The translations under genes were made by a program, and so were the position numbers. Below the pieces are notes generated by a model. The model saw only the letters and a list, made by a program, of their open reading frames with translations. It was not told where the DNA came from and did no database searches. A stretch of DNA of 64,000 nt from JASGIT01 sp047601665. GTDB taxonomy: Bacteria > Pseudomonadota > Gammaproteobacteria > Burkholderiales > Burkholderiaceae_C. The stretch covers positions 4,216,001 through 4,280,000 of the forward strand of contig JASGIT010000001.1 in assembly GCA_047601665.1 (NCBI GenBank), given 5' to 3'. This document shows, one piece after another, positions 54,001-61,900 of this stretch; within the stretch, counting starts at the first letter, position 1, and every line of letters begins with the position of its first letter.

Positions 54001-55976
54001 ATGACGTATGCCAGGTTCTGGCCGTGCACAGGCACCTGCGGATCGTGCCCGGGCTCTTCCGACAGGTCCGCCGTGTTCAGCTCCAGCACCCTCAGCGTGT
54101 CACCGCCCGGCACACGCCCCCTCACGTGGCTTTGCGTCAGCAGCAGCTCGATCCCGCTGTCACCCACCATGAAGCCCAGGCGCTCCGCCGGGTACTCCGG
54201 GTCCAGCGGCACGTACGCGCCGCCAGCCTTCAGGATGCCCAGCAGCCCGACGATCATCTCGATCGAGCGCTCCACGGCGATCCCCACTCGAACCTCCGGG
54301 CCCACGCCCAAGCTGATCAAGCGGTGCGCCAGGCGATTGGCCCGGGCATTGAGTTCCAGGTAGCTCAGCTGCTCGTCGCCGAACACCAGCGCCACGGCGT
54401 CCGGCCGCTCCCGAGCCCAACGTTCCACCAGCTCGTGCACTGGCTGTTGCACAGCCTTGTAGTTGCGCGCGTTTACTCCCCAACGTGCCAGTTGCTGCTG
54501 CTCCTCATCGCTGAGAAGCTCTACTTCTGCCGCCGCCTGCTGCGGTCTCTCCGCCAGCGCCTGCAGCACCGTCGTAAAGTGGCCCAGCATCCGCTCGATC
54601 GTCGAGGCATCGAACAGCTCGACCGCATAGGTCAGATCCACATTGACCCGTCCGTCCGCTGTTTCGCTGCTGTTGAGCACCAGCTCGAACTGCGCCGCCT
54701 GCTCTCCCAGCCCATACCGCTGCAGCCGCAGGCCCGGCAGGCTGGCCAGCGCCTGGTAGTTCCTCCTCTGGTGGCTGTACATCACCTGGAACAGCGGGTT
54801 GACGCCCAGCAGCCGCTGCGGCTGCAGCGCATCGACCAGTTGCTCGAACGGCAGCTCCTGGTGCTCCTGCGCTCCCAGCGCCGCCGCCTTCGCCTGCTCC
54901 AGCACCTGCTCCAGGCTCATCTCCGGGCTCACTACCCCGCGCAGCACCTGCGTGTTCACGAAGAATCCGATCACCCCTTCGGTCTCCGGCCGGTTGCGGT
55001 TCGCGTTGGGCACGCCCACTCGGATGTCCTCCTGCCCCGTGTACCGGCTCAGCAGCACCTGCCAGCCCGCCAGCAGCACCATGAACAGCGTCGCGCCATG
55101 TGCTCGGCCCAGCGCCTGCAGCCCTTGCACCAGCTCGGCCGGCAGATCGAGCCCATGGCTGGCGGCCCGGTAGCGCCCGTCGGGCCTCCTCGGCCTGTCC
55201 GTGGGCAGCTGCAGCACCGGCTGCTCCTCGCCCAGGTGCGCCTTCCAATAGGCCAGCTGCCGATCCCGCTCCCCGGCTTCCATCCACTGGCGCTGCCACA
55301 CCGCGTAGTCCGCGTACTGGATCGGCAGCTCTCGCAGCACAGGAGCACGCCTTTCCACTCCGGCCTTGTACAGCTCCACGAACTCGTCGACCAGCACCTG
55401 CATCGACCAGCCGTCCGAGACGATGTGGTGCATCACCACCACCAGCACGTGCTCGCGTTCGCCCAGCCCGATCAGGCCCACACGCAGCAGCGGGCCTGCG
55501 GACAGATCGAACGGCATCGCACGAAGGCGCTGCGCCTGCGCCTCCAGCTGCCCTTGGCGCTCGGCTTCGTCCAGCCCGGCCAGGTCCATCAGTTCCACAG
55601 CGAACCCGGGCTGCTCCAGGATCACCTGCTCGGACACTCCGTCAGCATCCGCCCTGAACACCGTGCGCAGCGACTCGTGACGCGCCACTATCGTGCTGAA
55701 GCTGCCTTTGACCGCATCGACGTCCAGCTCGCCTTCGAGCCTCAGCCCTGCGGCAATGTGGTACGCCGTGCTCTCCCGGTCCAGCTCCCATAGGAACAGC
55801 TGCCGCGCCTGGGCATATGAAACAGAACATAGCTGCTGATCTGTCTCTTCACGCTTCAAGACAGGAAAATTTCCTGTAGTTAAACCCTCTGACCTAATTC
55901 GCTCATACACCAAGCGACGTTGCACCACGGTCAGACGAGAAAATTTCTCAGCAATCCGATAGATCGTTGCAGTCAT
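39042..55976 (-). CDS. Five-module nonribosomal peptide synthetase with thioesterase (5644 aa)
   Basis: Order and approximate residues: C (HHIVSDG at 183), A (DVSVWEIFW at 700), T (GGHS, 1047); dual C/E (HHLLQEKGD at 1151, HHLVMDHTT at 1272), A (AADLGNTV at 1779), T (GGDS, 2126); C (2322), A (2845), T (GGHS, 3185); dual C/E (3291), A (3917), T (GGDS, 4262); C (4459), A (4982), T (GGNS, 5325); thioesterase with Ser in GWSYGG (5454). Ten-residue codes are DVWNGGLIHK for modules 1, 3 and 5 (unassigned, here X) and DLTKVGHVGK (Asp) for modules 2 and 4. The HHLxxxxGD motif marks the C domains of modules 2 and 4 as dual epimerising, so X1 and X3 should become D. The ATG overlaps the upstream NRPS stop (ATGA). 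It finishes and releases the siderophore peptide. Confidence 0.93.
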   Translation of the reverse strand: MTATIYRIAEKFSRLTVVQRRLVYERIRSEGLTTGNFPVLKREETDQQLCSVSYAQARQLFLWELDRESTAYHIAAGLRLEGELDVDAVKGSFSTIVARHESLRTVFRADADGVSEQVILEQPGFAVELMDLAGLDEAERQGQLEAQAQRLRAMPFDLSAGPLLRVGLIGLGEREHVLVVVMHHIVSDGWSMQVLVDEFVELYKAGVERRAPVLRELPIQYADYAVWQRQWMEAGERDRQLAYWKAHLGEEQPVLQLPTDRPRRPDGRYRAASHGLDLPAELVQGLQALGRAHGATLFMVLLAGWQVLLSRYTGQEDIRVGVPNANRNRPETEGVIGFFVNTQVLRGVVSPEMSLEQVLEQAKAAALGAQEHQELPFEQLVDALQPQRLLGVNPLFQVMYSHQRRNYQALASLPGLRLQRYGLGEQAAQFELVLNSSETADGRVNVDLTYAVELFDASTIERMLGHFTTVLQALAERPQQAAAEVELLSDEEQQQLARWGVNARNYKAVQQPVHELVERWARERPDAVALVFGDEQLSYLELNARANRLAHRLISLGVGPEVRVGIAVERSIEMIVGLLGILKAGGAYVPLDPEYPAERLGFMVGDSGIELLLTQSHVRGRVPGGDTLRVLELNTADLSEEPGHDPQVPVHGQNLAYVIYTSGSTGRPKGVGVRHSAIFNCLGWMQEAYELEPSETVLHKAPFGFDVSVWEIFWPLSVGARLAVAGPGDHRDLERVMALIEKHRITTTNFVPSMLGALVQQRDLTQAASLRRIGCGGEALPLEVLRAFAKRLPQAALYNLYGPTEATIHITHWTCQDDGSGQVPIGRPITGCKTYVLDGGLNQVLPGVAGELYLGGEGLARGYLRRGGLSAERFVADPFDEAGGRLYRTGDLVRWNADGQLEYLGRIDHQVKVRGFRIELGEVEAQLLAQPEVREAVVVAAEGPAGARLVGYVSAKAGQEVDSAELKARLGRALPDYMVPAAIVVLEALPLNVNGKVDRKALPDPEFTGGDAYEAPVGEVEEALAAVWAEVLGVEKVGRNDNFFELGGHSLLALRLLERVRAKGFAVQVRTLFERPKLGEFARAISDGGQRRDVEVPPNLIPEGCERIEPQMLTLVALNDEEIRRIEEAVPGGAANIQDIYPLAPLQEGILFHHLLQEKGDVYITSHELSFDSRERLEKFIESLNEVIARHDILRTAVLWEGLAEPVQVVYRSAPLVVQWLDLPGNAAPPIQERLAALADASHYRIDVQKAPLIHAIAVRDEAKDRWLLQLPAHHLVMDHTTLEQVINEVELMQRGRRSELPDPVSFRGFVAQARLGVSQFEHEAYFRQQLGDVEEPTAPFGLVDVQGNGTRVKEAKRRLPSELSAGIRLQAQRHGVSAASVFHLAWALVLARTTGRDDVVFGTVLFGRMQGGEGAERALGMFINTLPVRIRLGARTVKECLKRTHEALTGLLHHEHASLALAQRCSGLPGGTPLFSSLLNYRYGQQEANAKHTRDGWEGIRSLGGTARNSYPFWLAVDDLGDAFGLVGNSAEPVDPVWLCERMDAVLAQVILGLSDQPLLLARDVELISEEHVRRLLTQGRDQLLEPVKPVLNQIKRHAKGKGVALMCGEVRLSHAELDRHSDLVAHQLLKHGVRPEVRVALHVERSVEFVVGLLAVLKAGGAYVPLDPALPAERLAYMVRDSAAALVLSTAELAWEAGVPVQQLKLCEDVGSAAKLPAIQVSPEQAAYVIYTSGSTGQPKGVVVSHGALANYVQAMLDRLELGDDVRSMAMVSTVAADLGNTVLYGALCSGRTLHLLDAQLAFDPDAFAGYMSEHQVDVLKIVPSHLQALLSAARPEQVLPRRRLVLGGEATQWQLLDRIQQLRPELKVLNHYGPTETTVGVLTQEAEEADRERAGTLPVGRPLGNGEAYVLDGELNLVPQGVAGELYLGGAQVARGYQARAAQTAERFIANVFGEGARLYRTGDRVRMLADGSLEFLGRMDDQVKVRGYRVELKEIEARLLAEPEVREAAVVVKDGPEGEGARLVGYVSANVDQAAIDANVLRDRLGKALPDYMVPAAIVVLEALPLNANGKVDRKALPDPEFGGGESYEAPQGEVEETLAAVWAEVLGVEKVGRNDSFFELGGDSILSLKVVARARRRGLELSPRQIFEHQRLALVAKALIEASDAGTEAIVIPALSMEQRAGGLAPSYAQARQLFLWELDRESTAYHISAAMRLKGQLQIEMLKSSFDALVARHESLRTVFRADADGVSEQVILEQPGFAVELMDLAGLDEAERQGQLEAQAQRLRAMPFDLSAGPLLRVGLIGLGEHEHVLVVVMHHIVSDGWSMQVLVDEFVELYRAKVEGRKAVLRELPIQYADYAVWQRQWMEAGERDRQLAYWKAHLGEEQPVLQLPTDRPRRADGRYRSAWHGVELPEQLVQGLQQLGRAHGATLFVVLLAGWQVLLSRYTGQEDIRVGVPNANRNRPETEGVIGFFVNTQVLRGVVSPEMSLEQVLEQAKAAALGAQEHQELPFEQLVDALQPQRLLGVNPLFQVMYSHQRRNYQALASLPGLRLQRYGLGEQAAQFELVLNSSETADGRVNVDLTYAVELFDASTIERMLGHFTTVLQALAERPQQAAAEVELLSDEEQQQLARWGVNARNYKAVQQPVHELVERWARERPDAVALVFGDEQLSYLELNARANRLAHRLISLGVGPEVRVGIAVERSIEMIVGLLGILKAGGAYVPLDPEYPAERLGFMVGDSGIELLLTQSHVRGRVPGGDTLRVLELNTADLSEEPGHDPQVPVHGQNLAYVIYTSGSTGRPKGVGVRHSAIFNCLGWMQEAYELEPSETVLHKAPFGFDVSVWEIFWPLSVGARLAVAGPGDHRDLERVMALIEKHRITTTNFVPSMLGALVQQRDLTQAASLRRIGCGGEALPLEVLRAFAKRLPQAALYNLYGPTEATIHITHWTCQDDGSGQVPIGRPITGCKTYVLDGGLNQVLPGVAGELYLGGEGLARGYLRRGGLSAERFVADPFDEAGGRLYRTGDLVRWNADGQLEYLGRIDHQVKVRGFRIELGEVEAQLLAQPEVREAVVVAAEGPAGARLVGYVSAKAGQEVDSAELKARLGQALPEYMVPSAIIPLEALPLNANGKVDRKALPDPEFGGGESYEAPVGEVEEALAAIWSEVLGVQRVGRNDNFFELGGHSLLALRLLERVRAKGFAVQVRTLFERPKLGEFARAISDGGQRRDVEVPPNLIPEGCERIEPQMLTLVALNDEEIRRIEEAVPGGAANIQDIYPLAPLQEGILFHHLLQEKGDAYIVSRTLGFDSRERLERFIESLNEVIARHDILRTAVLWEGLAEPVQVVYRSAPLELQWLELQGGEASSAQNHLAQIAESDHYRIDVQKAPLIHAIAVNDGPQKRWLLQLPGHHLVSDHTTMEQVVKEIELIQLGRRSELPDPVPFRSFVAQAKLGVSQAEHEAYFRQQLGDVEELTAPFGLKEVQGDGTHVKATRKLLEPELSEAIRRQAQRHGVSAASVFHLAWALLLARTTGRDDVVFGTVLFGRMQGGEGAERALGMFINTLPVRIRLGARTVKECLKQTHAALTGLLHHEHASLALAQRCSGLPGGTPLFSSLLNYRYGRQDENTVQADDGWEGIQSLRSVARNSYPFWLAVDDLGDQFGLVGNSMEPIDPAWLCELMQAALVGVVRGLAEGTAQLRDVDLLSAVGLQDLLAQRCGPVLEPARLVLNQIKRHAKGKGVALMCGEVRLSHAELDRHSDLVAHQLLKHGVRPEVRVALHVERSVEFVVGLLAVLKAGGAYVPLDPALPAERLAYMVRDSAAALVLSTAELAWDAGVPVQQLKLCEDVGSAAKLPAIQVSPEQAAYVIYTSGSTGQPKGVVVSHGALANYVQAMLDRLELGDDVRSMAMVSTVAADLGNTVLYGALCSGRTLHLLDAQLAFDPDAFAGYMSEHQVDVLKIVPSHLQALLSAARPEQVLPRRRLVLGGEATQWQLLDRIQQLRPELKVLNHYGPTETTVGVLTQEAEEADRERAGTLPVGRPLGNGEAYVLDGELNLVPQGVAGELYLGGAQVARGYQARAAQTAERFIANVFGEGARLYRTGDRVRMLADGSLEFLGRMDDQVKVRGYRVELKEIEARLLAEPEVREAAVVVKDGPEGEGARLVGYVSANVDQAAIDANVLRDRLGKALPDYMVPAAIVVLEALPLNANGKVDRKALPDPEFGGGESYEAPQGEVEETLAAVWAEVLGVEKVGRNDSFFELGGDSILSLKVVARARRRGLELSPRQIFEHQRLALVAKALIEASDADTEAIVIPALSMEQRAGGLAPSYAQARQLFLWELDRESTAYHIAAGLRLEGELDVEAVKGSFSTIVARHESLRTVFRADADGVSEQVILEQSGFIVEMIDLSSLESGQEVRLQEEATRLRAMPFDLAEGPLLRVGLIGLGEHEHVLVVVMHHIVSDGWSMQVLVDEFVELYKAGVEGRQANLKPLPIQYADYAVWQRQWMEAGERDRQLAYWKAHLGEEQPVLQLPTDRPRRADGRYRSAWHGVELPEQLVQGLQQLGRAHGATLFMVLLAGWQVLLSRYTGQEDIRVGVPNANRNRPETEGVIGFFVNTQVLRGVVSPEMSLEQVLEQAKAAALGAQEHQELPFEQLVDALQPQRLLGVNPLFQVMYSHQRRNYQALASLPDLRLQRYGLGEQAAQFELVLNSSEDEQGRVSLSVSYAAELFDASTIERMLDHFTTVLHALAEKPQQVAANIDLLNDDERQQLIRWGVNEKRYPHAKPGHELVERQVRERPDAVALVFGDEELSYGELNLRANRLAHRLIGLGVGPGVRVGIAVERSIEMIVGLLGILKAGGAYVPLDPEYPAERLGFMVGDSGIELLLTQSHVRGRVPGGDTLRVLELNTADLSEEPGHDPQVPVHGQNLAYVIYTSGSTGRPKGVGVRHSAIFNCLGWMQEAYELEPSETVLHKAPFGFDVSVWEIFWPLSVGARLAVAGPGDHRDLERVMALIEKHRITTTNFVPSMLGALVQQRDLTQAASLRRIGCGGEALPLEVLRAFAKRLPQAALYNLYGPTEATIHITHWTCQDDGSGQVPIGRPITGCKTYVLDGGLNQVLPGVAGELYLGGEGLARGYLRRGGLSAERFVADPFDEAGGRLYRTGDLVRWNADGQLEYLGRIDHQVKVRGFRIELGEVEAQLLAQPEVREAVVVAAEGPAGARLVGYVSAKAGQEVDSAELKARLGRALPDYMVPAAIVVLEALPLNVNGKVDRKALPDPEFGGGESYEAPVGEVEEALAAIWSEVLGVQRVGRNDNFFELGGNSILALKIIAHARAHEGLNLNVDLATLMSRPTIKALFYAWGVNSKSSSVVLMNSKQDHIPPLFCIHSGLGTSLGYLPLARRLNGIRSVYGISSPMLLDALHREQSLESMAEAYTNFIVKMQPEGPYFLLGWSYGGMLSILVAKSLEKRGKAVAFLGVVDCSINFLDEKKDVDEDDWRVSYANFVKSILAAPNTYISVPAAIGDPDTLEEPLRLWTQNIMKSQGKAPVGIYNGMAAAEIVRLFVVGRRLNELMRNYCGRFDELSENANFWWSNGRSHSSISKFLLRVGGEQNCNKYIDASHQDIIGCDDFLNGAVIALCDLK
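40021..46428 (-). repeat. 6.4 kb NRPS tandem repeat, copy 1
   Basis: Starting at AAGAAGTTGTC within the carrier domain, this unit spans A(X), C, T, A(Asp) and the dual C domain. The next copy begins 6408 bases later, with long stretches identical at DNA level, including the whole X-specific adenylation core. Confidence 0.85.
46429..52845 (-). repeat. 6.4 kb NRPS tandem repeat, copy 2
   Basis: This unit is a near-exact repeat of 40021-46428, at an offset of 6408 at its left end and 6417 at its right end. Differences cluster in the first part of each condensation domain and in the dual C domain's C-terminal part. Confidence 0.85.
52846..55830 (-). repeat. 6.4 kb NRPS tandem repeat, partial copy 3
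   Basis: This holds the A(X) and C domains of module 1, matching the left halves of copies 1 and 2. It ends at the start of the protein, where unique AT-richer sequence begins. Confidence 0.8.
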
Positions 55977-58900
55977 TTGGCTTCCACCATGCTTTCAATG
56001 AAAGTATCAATCGATGAGAGCATGTCTGAAACCTCCGCCTCACCTCGCATTGCAGAAATCAGTTCTGCCTGCTCTTTCAGAGTTCTATTTTGAAAGACGC
56101 TTCGTACAGTTATCGTTCTTTGCATCAGTTGCTGAATGCGCGACACAATTTTCACTGCGGTCAAAGAATGACCGCCTAATTCGAACAAATCGTCGTGGCG
56201 GCCCACCCGCTCCACGCCCAGCACCTCGGCCCACACCGCCGCCAGCGTCTCTTCCACCTCGCCCTGCGGCGCTTCGTAGCTCTCGCCGCTTCCGAACTCC
56301 GGGTCCGGCAGCGCCTTGCGGTCCACCTTGCCGTTGGCGTTCAGCGGCAAGGCCTCTAGCAGCACGATCGCGCTCGGTACCATGTAGTCGGGCAAGGCCT
56401 GTCCCAGGCGGGCCTTCAACTCGGCAGGGTCAGCCTCTTGTCCAGCCTTGGCCGAGACGTACCCCACCAGCCTCGCACCCGCGGGGCCTTCGGCGGCCAC
56501 CACCACCGCCTCCCTGACCTCGGGTTGCGCCAGCAGCTGTGCCTCCACCTCGCCCAGCTCGATGCGGAATCCCCGCACCTTCACCTGGTGGTCGATCCGC
56601 CCCAGGTACTCCAGCTGGCCATCGGCGTTCCAGCGCACCAGATCGCCTGTGCGGTACAGCCGACCGCCTTCACCCATCTCGTCGAACGGGTCCGCAACGA
56701 AGCGCTCCGCGCTCAGCCCGCCCCTTCGCAGGTAGCCTCGCGCCAGCCCCACACCGCCCAGGTACAGCTCGCCCGCCACGCCTCGAGGTGCGAGATTCAT
56801 TTCACCGTCAAGCACATAAGCCGAGCGATCGCCAACCGTATGTCCCAGCGGGGCATACGCCCCTTCAAAGCTTGACTCGCTGCTGGCCTCCCAGACCATC
56901 GGAGTAATCACTGCCTCTGTCGGACCATAGGCATTGAACATCCGCTTTGGCCGCAGCCTGTCTCTTACCGCTTCGAAACCAGCTTTCTGCCATCCCTCGC
57001 CTCCGATGATGCAGGTGTGGATGTCCAGATCCGGCACCTCGGTGCCTTGCGTCAGTACATCTATGTAGCTCGGTGGCAGATCCAGCACTGTCACCCCGCG
57101 AGACCTAACCTCGGCAACCAGCCGATCACCACTCCAGACTTCCGGGGCCCTCAGAACAACCGCAGCGCCTGACAAGAGCGGCATCATCCACTGCTCACTT
57201 GCCGCATCGAAGCCAATCGAGGCAAACTGCAGTTCTCGATCGGTCAACCGCAAACCGTAGCGTGCTCCGATCGCCTGGCAATGCATCGATAGCGGAACAT
57301 GCGCCACCTCAACACCCTTGGGTCTTCCTGTCGAGCCCGAGGTGTAGATGACGTATGCCAGGTTCTGGCCGTGCACAGGCACCTGCGGATCGTGCCCGGG
57401 CTCTTCCGACAGGTCCGCCGTGTTCAGCTCCAGCACCCTCAGCGTGTCACCGCCCGGCACACGCCCCCTCACGTGGCTTTGCGTCAGCAGCAGTTCGATC
57501 CCGCTGTCACCCACCATGAAGCCCAGGCGCTCCGCCGGGTACTCCGGGTCCAGCGGCACGTACGCGCCGCCAGCCTTCAGGATGCCCAGCAGCCCGACGA
57601 TCATCTCGATCGAGCGCTCCACGGCGATCCCCACCCGGACCTCCGGGCCCACGCCCAGCCCGATCAGCCGGTGTGCGAGGCGGTTGGCCCTCACGTTCAA
57701 CTCGCCGTAGCTCAGTTGCTCGTCGCCGAACACCAGCGCCACGACGTCTGGCCGCTCGCGCACCTGACGCTCCACCAGCTCGTGCACTGGCTTGGCGTGG
57801 GGATAGCGCTTCTCGTTCACGCCCCAGCGGATCAACTGTTGCCGCTCAACATCGTCCAGTACTTGCAGTTCGCAAGTAAGCCTAAGCATGTCTCCCTGCA
57901 GTGCATCGACCACCCGCTCCAGCGCCCGCTGCATCAACCGGCATACACGCTCAGCACTCTCCTTCTCGTCGATCTGCGCAACAAGATCGAAGCCGTCTCC
58001 AAAGTCGTCAATTGACACGTCAAATGGATAGTTCGTCCCTCCCTCTCCACCGAGGTTTTCGATGCCGTGCCACTCGTTGTTAGACATCCGACCGTCAGCC
58101 ACTTCTGGACGCCCGTACCTATAGTTCAGCAGCGACGAAAACAGAGGCGTGCCCCCCGGAAGCCCGCTGCAGCGCTGCGCCAGCGCCAGGCTTGCGTGCT
58201 CGTGGCGCAGCAGCCCCGTCAGCGCCTCGTGCGTTTGCTTCAGGCACTCCTTGACCGTCCGCGCTCCCAGCCTGATGCGCACCGGCAGCGTGTTGATGAA
58301 CATCCCCAGCGCGCGCTCCGCCCCTTCCCCGCCCTGCATCCGGCCGAACAGCACCGTGCCGAACACCACGTCGTCGCGGCCCGTCGTCCTGGCCAGCAGC
58401 AGGGCCCAGGCCAGGTGGAATACGCTTGCCGCACTCACCCTGTGCCGTCGCGCCTGCCGGCGAATATCCTCACTGAGCTCCGATGTCAGCCTCTGCCTCG
58501 CCTCTCTGACATGCGCACCATCTCCATGGACATCCAGCAATCCGAATGGCGCCGTCGGCTCCTCCACATCTCCCAGCTGTTGACGGAAGTACGCCTCGTG
58601 CTCGGCCTGGCTTACCCCCAGCCTCGCCTGCGCCACGAATCCGCGGAACGCCACTGGTTCGGCCAGTTCCACCGCCCGCTCTTGCTGGATCAGCTCGATT
58701 TCACGGATCACCTGCTCCATCGTTGTGTGATCCGAGACGAGGTGATGCGCAGGCAATTGCAGCAACCAGCGATCCTTCGCCTCATCACGGGCCGCGATCG
58801 CGTGAATCAATGGTGCCTTCTGCACATCAATACGGTAGTGACTGGCATCAGCAAGTGCAGCGAGTCGCTCTTGGATAGGCGGCGCTGCGTTGCCCGGGAG

Positions 58901-61900
58901 ATCTAGCCACTGCACCACCAGCGGCGCACCGCGGTACACCACCTGCACCGGCTCTGCCAACCCTTCCCACAGCACCGCCGTGCGCAGGATGTCGTGGCGT
59001 GCGATCACCTCGTTCAAGCTCTCGATGAACCTTTCCAGCCGCTCGCGGCTGTCGAAGCCCAGCGTACGGGATACGATGTAGGCATCCCCCTTCTCCTGCA
59101 GCAGGTGATGGAACAGGATTCCTTCCTGCAGCGGGGCCAGCGGATAGATGTCCTGGATGTTGGCCGCGCCGCCGGGCACCGCCTCCTCGATGCGCCTGAT
59201 CTCTTCGTCGTTCAGTGCTACCAGCGTGAGCATTTGCGGCTCGATCCGCTCGCACCCCTCGGGGATCAGGTTCGGCGGCACTGCAGCCTCTGTGTGCCGG
59301 TCCCGCGCAAGCGTCCTAGCAATCAACGTCAGGCTTTGATGCTCGAAGATCTGCCGCGGCGACAGCTCCAGCCCGCGCCGGCGCGCCCGCGCCACCACCT
59401 TCAGGCTCAGGATCGAATCTCCGCCCAGCTCGAAGAAGCTGTCGTTGCGCCCGACCTTCTCCACGCCCAGTACCTCGGCCCACACGGCCGCCAGCGTCTC
59501 TTCCACTTCGCCCACCGGTGCCTCGTATGCATCCGCGCCCGTGAACTCGGGATCCGGCAGCGCCTTGCGGTCCACCTTGCCGTTGGCATTCAACGGCAGC
59601 GCCTCCAGCACCACGATCGCGGCAGGCACCATGTAGTCGGGCAAGGCCTTGCCCAGCCGATCGCGCAGGACATTGGCGTCGATGGCGGCCTGATCGACGT
59701 TCGCCGACACGTAGCCCACCAGCCGGGCGCCCTCTCCCTCCGGGCCGTCCTTGACCACCACCGCCGCTTCACGCACCTCGGGCTCTGCCAGCAGCCTCGC
59801 CTCGATCTCCTTGAGCTCCACGCGGTAGCCACGCACCTTCACCTGGTCGTCCATCCGCCCCAGGAATTCCAGGCTCCCATCGGCCAGCATCCTCACCCGG
59901 TCGCCCGTGCGGTACAGCCGCGCACCTTCCCCGAACACGTTCGCGATGAAGCGCTCGGCCGTCTGCGCCGCCCGCGCCTGGTACCCCCGCGCCACCTGCG
60001 CTCCGCCCAGGTACAGCTCCCCGGCCACGCCCTGCGGCACCAGGTTCAGCTCCCCGTCGAGCACGTAGGCTTCGCCGTTGCCCAGCGGCCGTCCCACCGG
60101 CAGCGTGCCAGCGCGCTCGCGGTCAGCCTCCTCGGCCTCCTGCGTCAGCACCCCCACCGTGGTCTCCGTCGGCCCGTAGTGGTTCAGCACCTTCAGCTCG
60201 GGCCTGAGCTGCTGGATCCGGTCCAGCAGCTGCCACTGGGTGGCTTCGCCACCCAGCACCAGCCGCCGGCGCGGCAGCACCTGCTCGGGCCTGGCCGCGC
60301 TCAGCAGCGCCTGCAGGTGGCTGGGCACGATCTTGAGCATGTCCACCTGGTGCTCGCTCATGTAGACGCCGAACGCATCCGGGTCGAACGCCAGCTGCGC
60401 ATCCAGCAGGTGCAGCGTCCTGCCCGAGCACAGCGCCCCGTACAGCACCGTGTTCCCCAGGTCCGCCGCCACCGTCGAGACCATCGCCATGCTGCGAACG
60501 TCATCGCCCAGCTCCAGCCGGTCGAGCATCGCCTGCACGTAGTTGGCCAGCGCCCCGTGGCTGACCACCACGCCCTTGGGCTGGCCTGTCGAGCCTGAGG
60601 TGTAGATCACGTAGGCGGCCTGCTCAGGGCTGACCTGTATCGCTGGCAACTTCGCTGCTGATCCGACATCCTCACAGAGCTTCAGCTGCTGCACCGGTAC
60701 GCCAGCGTCCCAGGCCAACTCCGCCGTACTCAGCACCAGCGCCGCTGCGCTGTCGCGCACCATGTAGGCCAAGCGTTCAGCCGGCAGCGCCGGATCCAGC
60801 GGCACGTACGCGCCGCCCGCCTTGAGCACCGCCAGCAGGCCCACCACGAATTCCACCGACCGTTCGGCGCGCAGGGCTACCCGTACCTCCGGTCCCACGC
60901 CGCGCTTGAGCAATTGATGCGCCACAAGATCGGAATGCTGATCCAGCTCGGCATGGCTCAACCGCGCCTCGCCGCACACCAGTGCCATGCCCTTGCCCTT
61001 AGCGTGCCGCTTGATCTGACCCAGCACCAGCTTGGCCGGTTCGAGCACAGGACCGCGGCTCTCGGTGAGCAAGCCTTGGCACCGCTCTGGCCTTAGAAAC
61101 TCGACATCTCTGACTGGCTGCGGAGACCACTCGGCCATCAGTATCAACACAGATGTAAAGTGTTCAAGCATTCGCTCAATGGTCTCCTTGTCGAATAATT
61201 CCTGCGCATAGATCAGCCCTGCACTAACCCGACCATCAGCCATCTCTCTTGTGTTTAGCATCAAATCGAATTGCGCAGATTGCTCCCCAAGTTCATAAGA
61301 CTCAAGCTTCAGGTCCGGCAAGCTCGCGAGTGCCCTATAGTCCAATCGCTGATGGGTGAACCTCACCTGGAACAGCGGGTTGACGCCCAGCAGCCGCTGC
61401 GGCTGCAGCGCATCGACCAGTTGCTCGAACGGCAGCTCCTGGTGCTCCTGCGCTCCCAGCGCCGCCGCCTTCGCCTGCTCCAGCACCTGCTCCAGGCTCA
61501 TCTCCGGGCTCACCACCCCGCGCAGCACCTGCGTGTTCACGAAGAATCCGATCACCCCTTCGGTCTCCGGCCGGTTGCGGTTCGCGTTGGGCACGCCCAC
61601 TCGGATGTCCTCCTGCCCCGTGTACCGGCTCAGCAGCACCTGCCAGCCCGCCAGCAGCACCATGAACAGCGTCGCGCCATGTACTCGGCCCAGCTGCTGC
61701 AGCCCTTGCACCAACTGCTCGGGCAGCTCCACGCCGTGCCACGCCGACCGGTAGCGACCGTCGGCTCGCCGCGGCCTGTCCGTGGGCAGCTGCAGCACCG
61801 GCTGCTCCTCGCCCAGGTGCGCCTTCCAATAGGCCAGCTGCCGATCCCGCTCCCCGGCTTCCATCCACTGGCGCTGCCACACCGCGTAGTCCGCGTACTG

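Noticed and set aside
40021..55830. Repeats as a CRISPR or transposon array
   Set aside because: The repeat unit is 6.4 kb of in-frame NRPS coding sequence.
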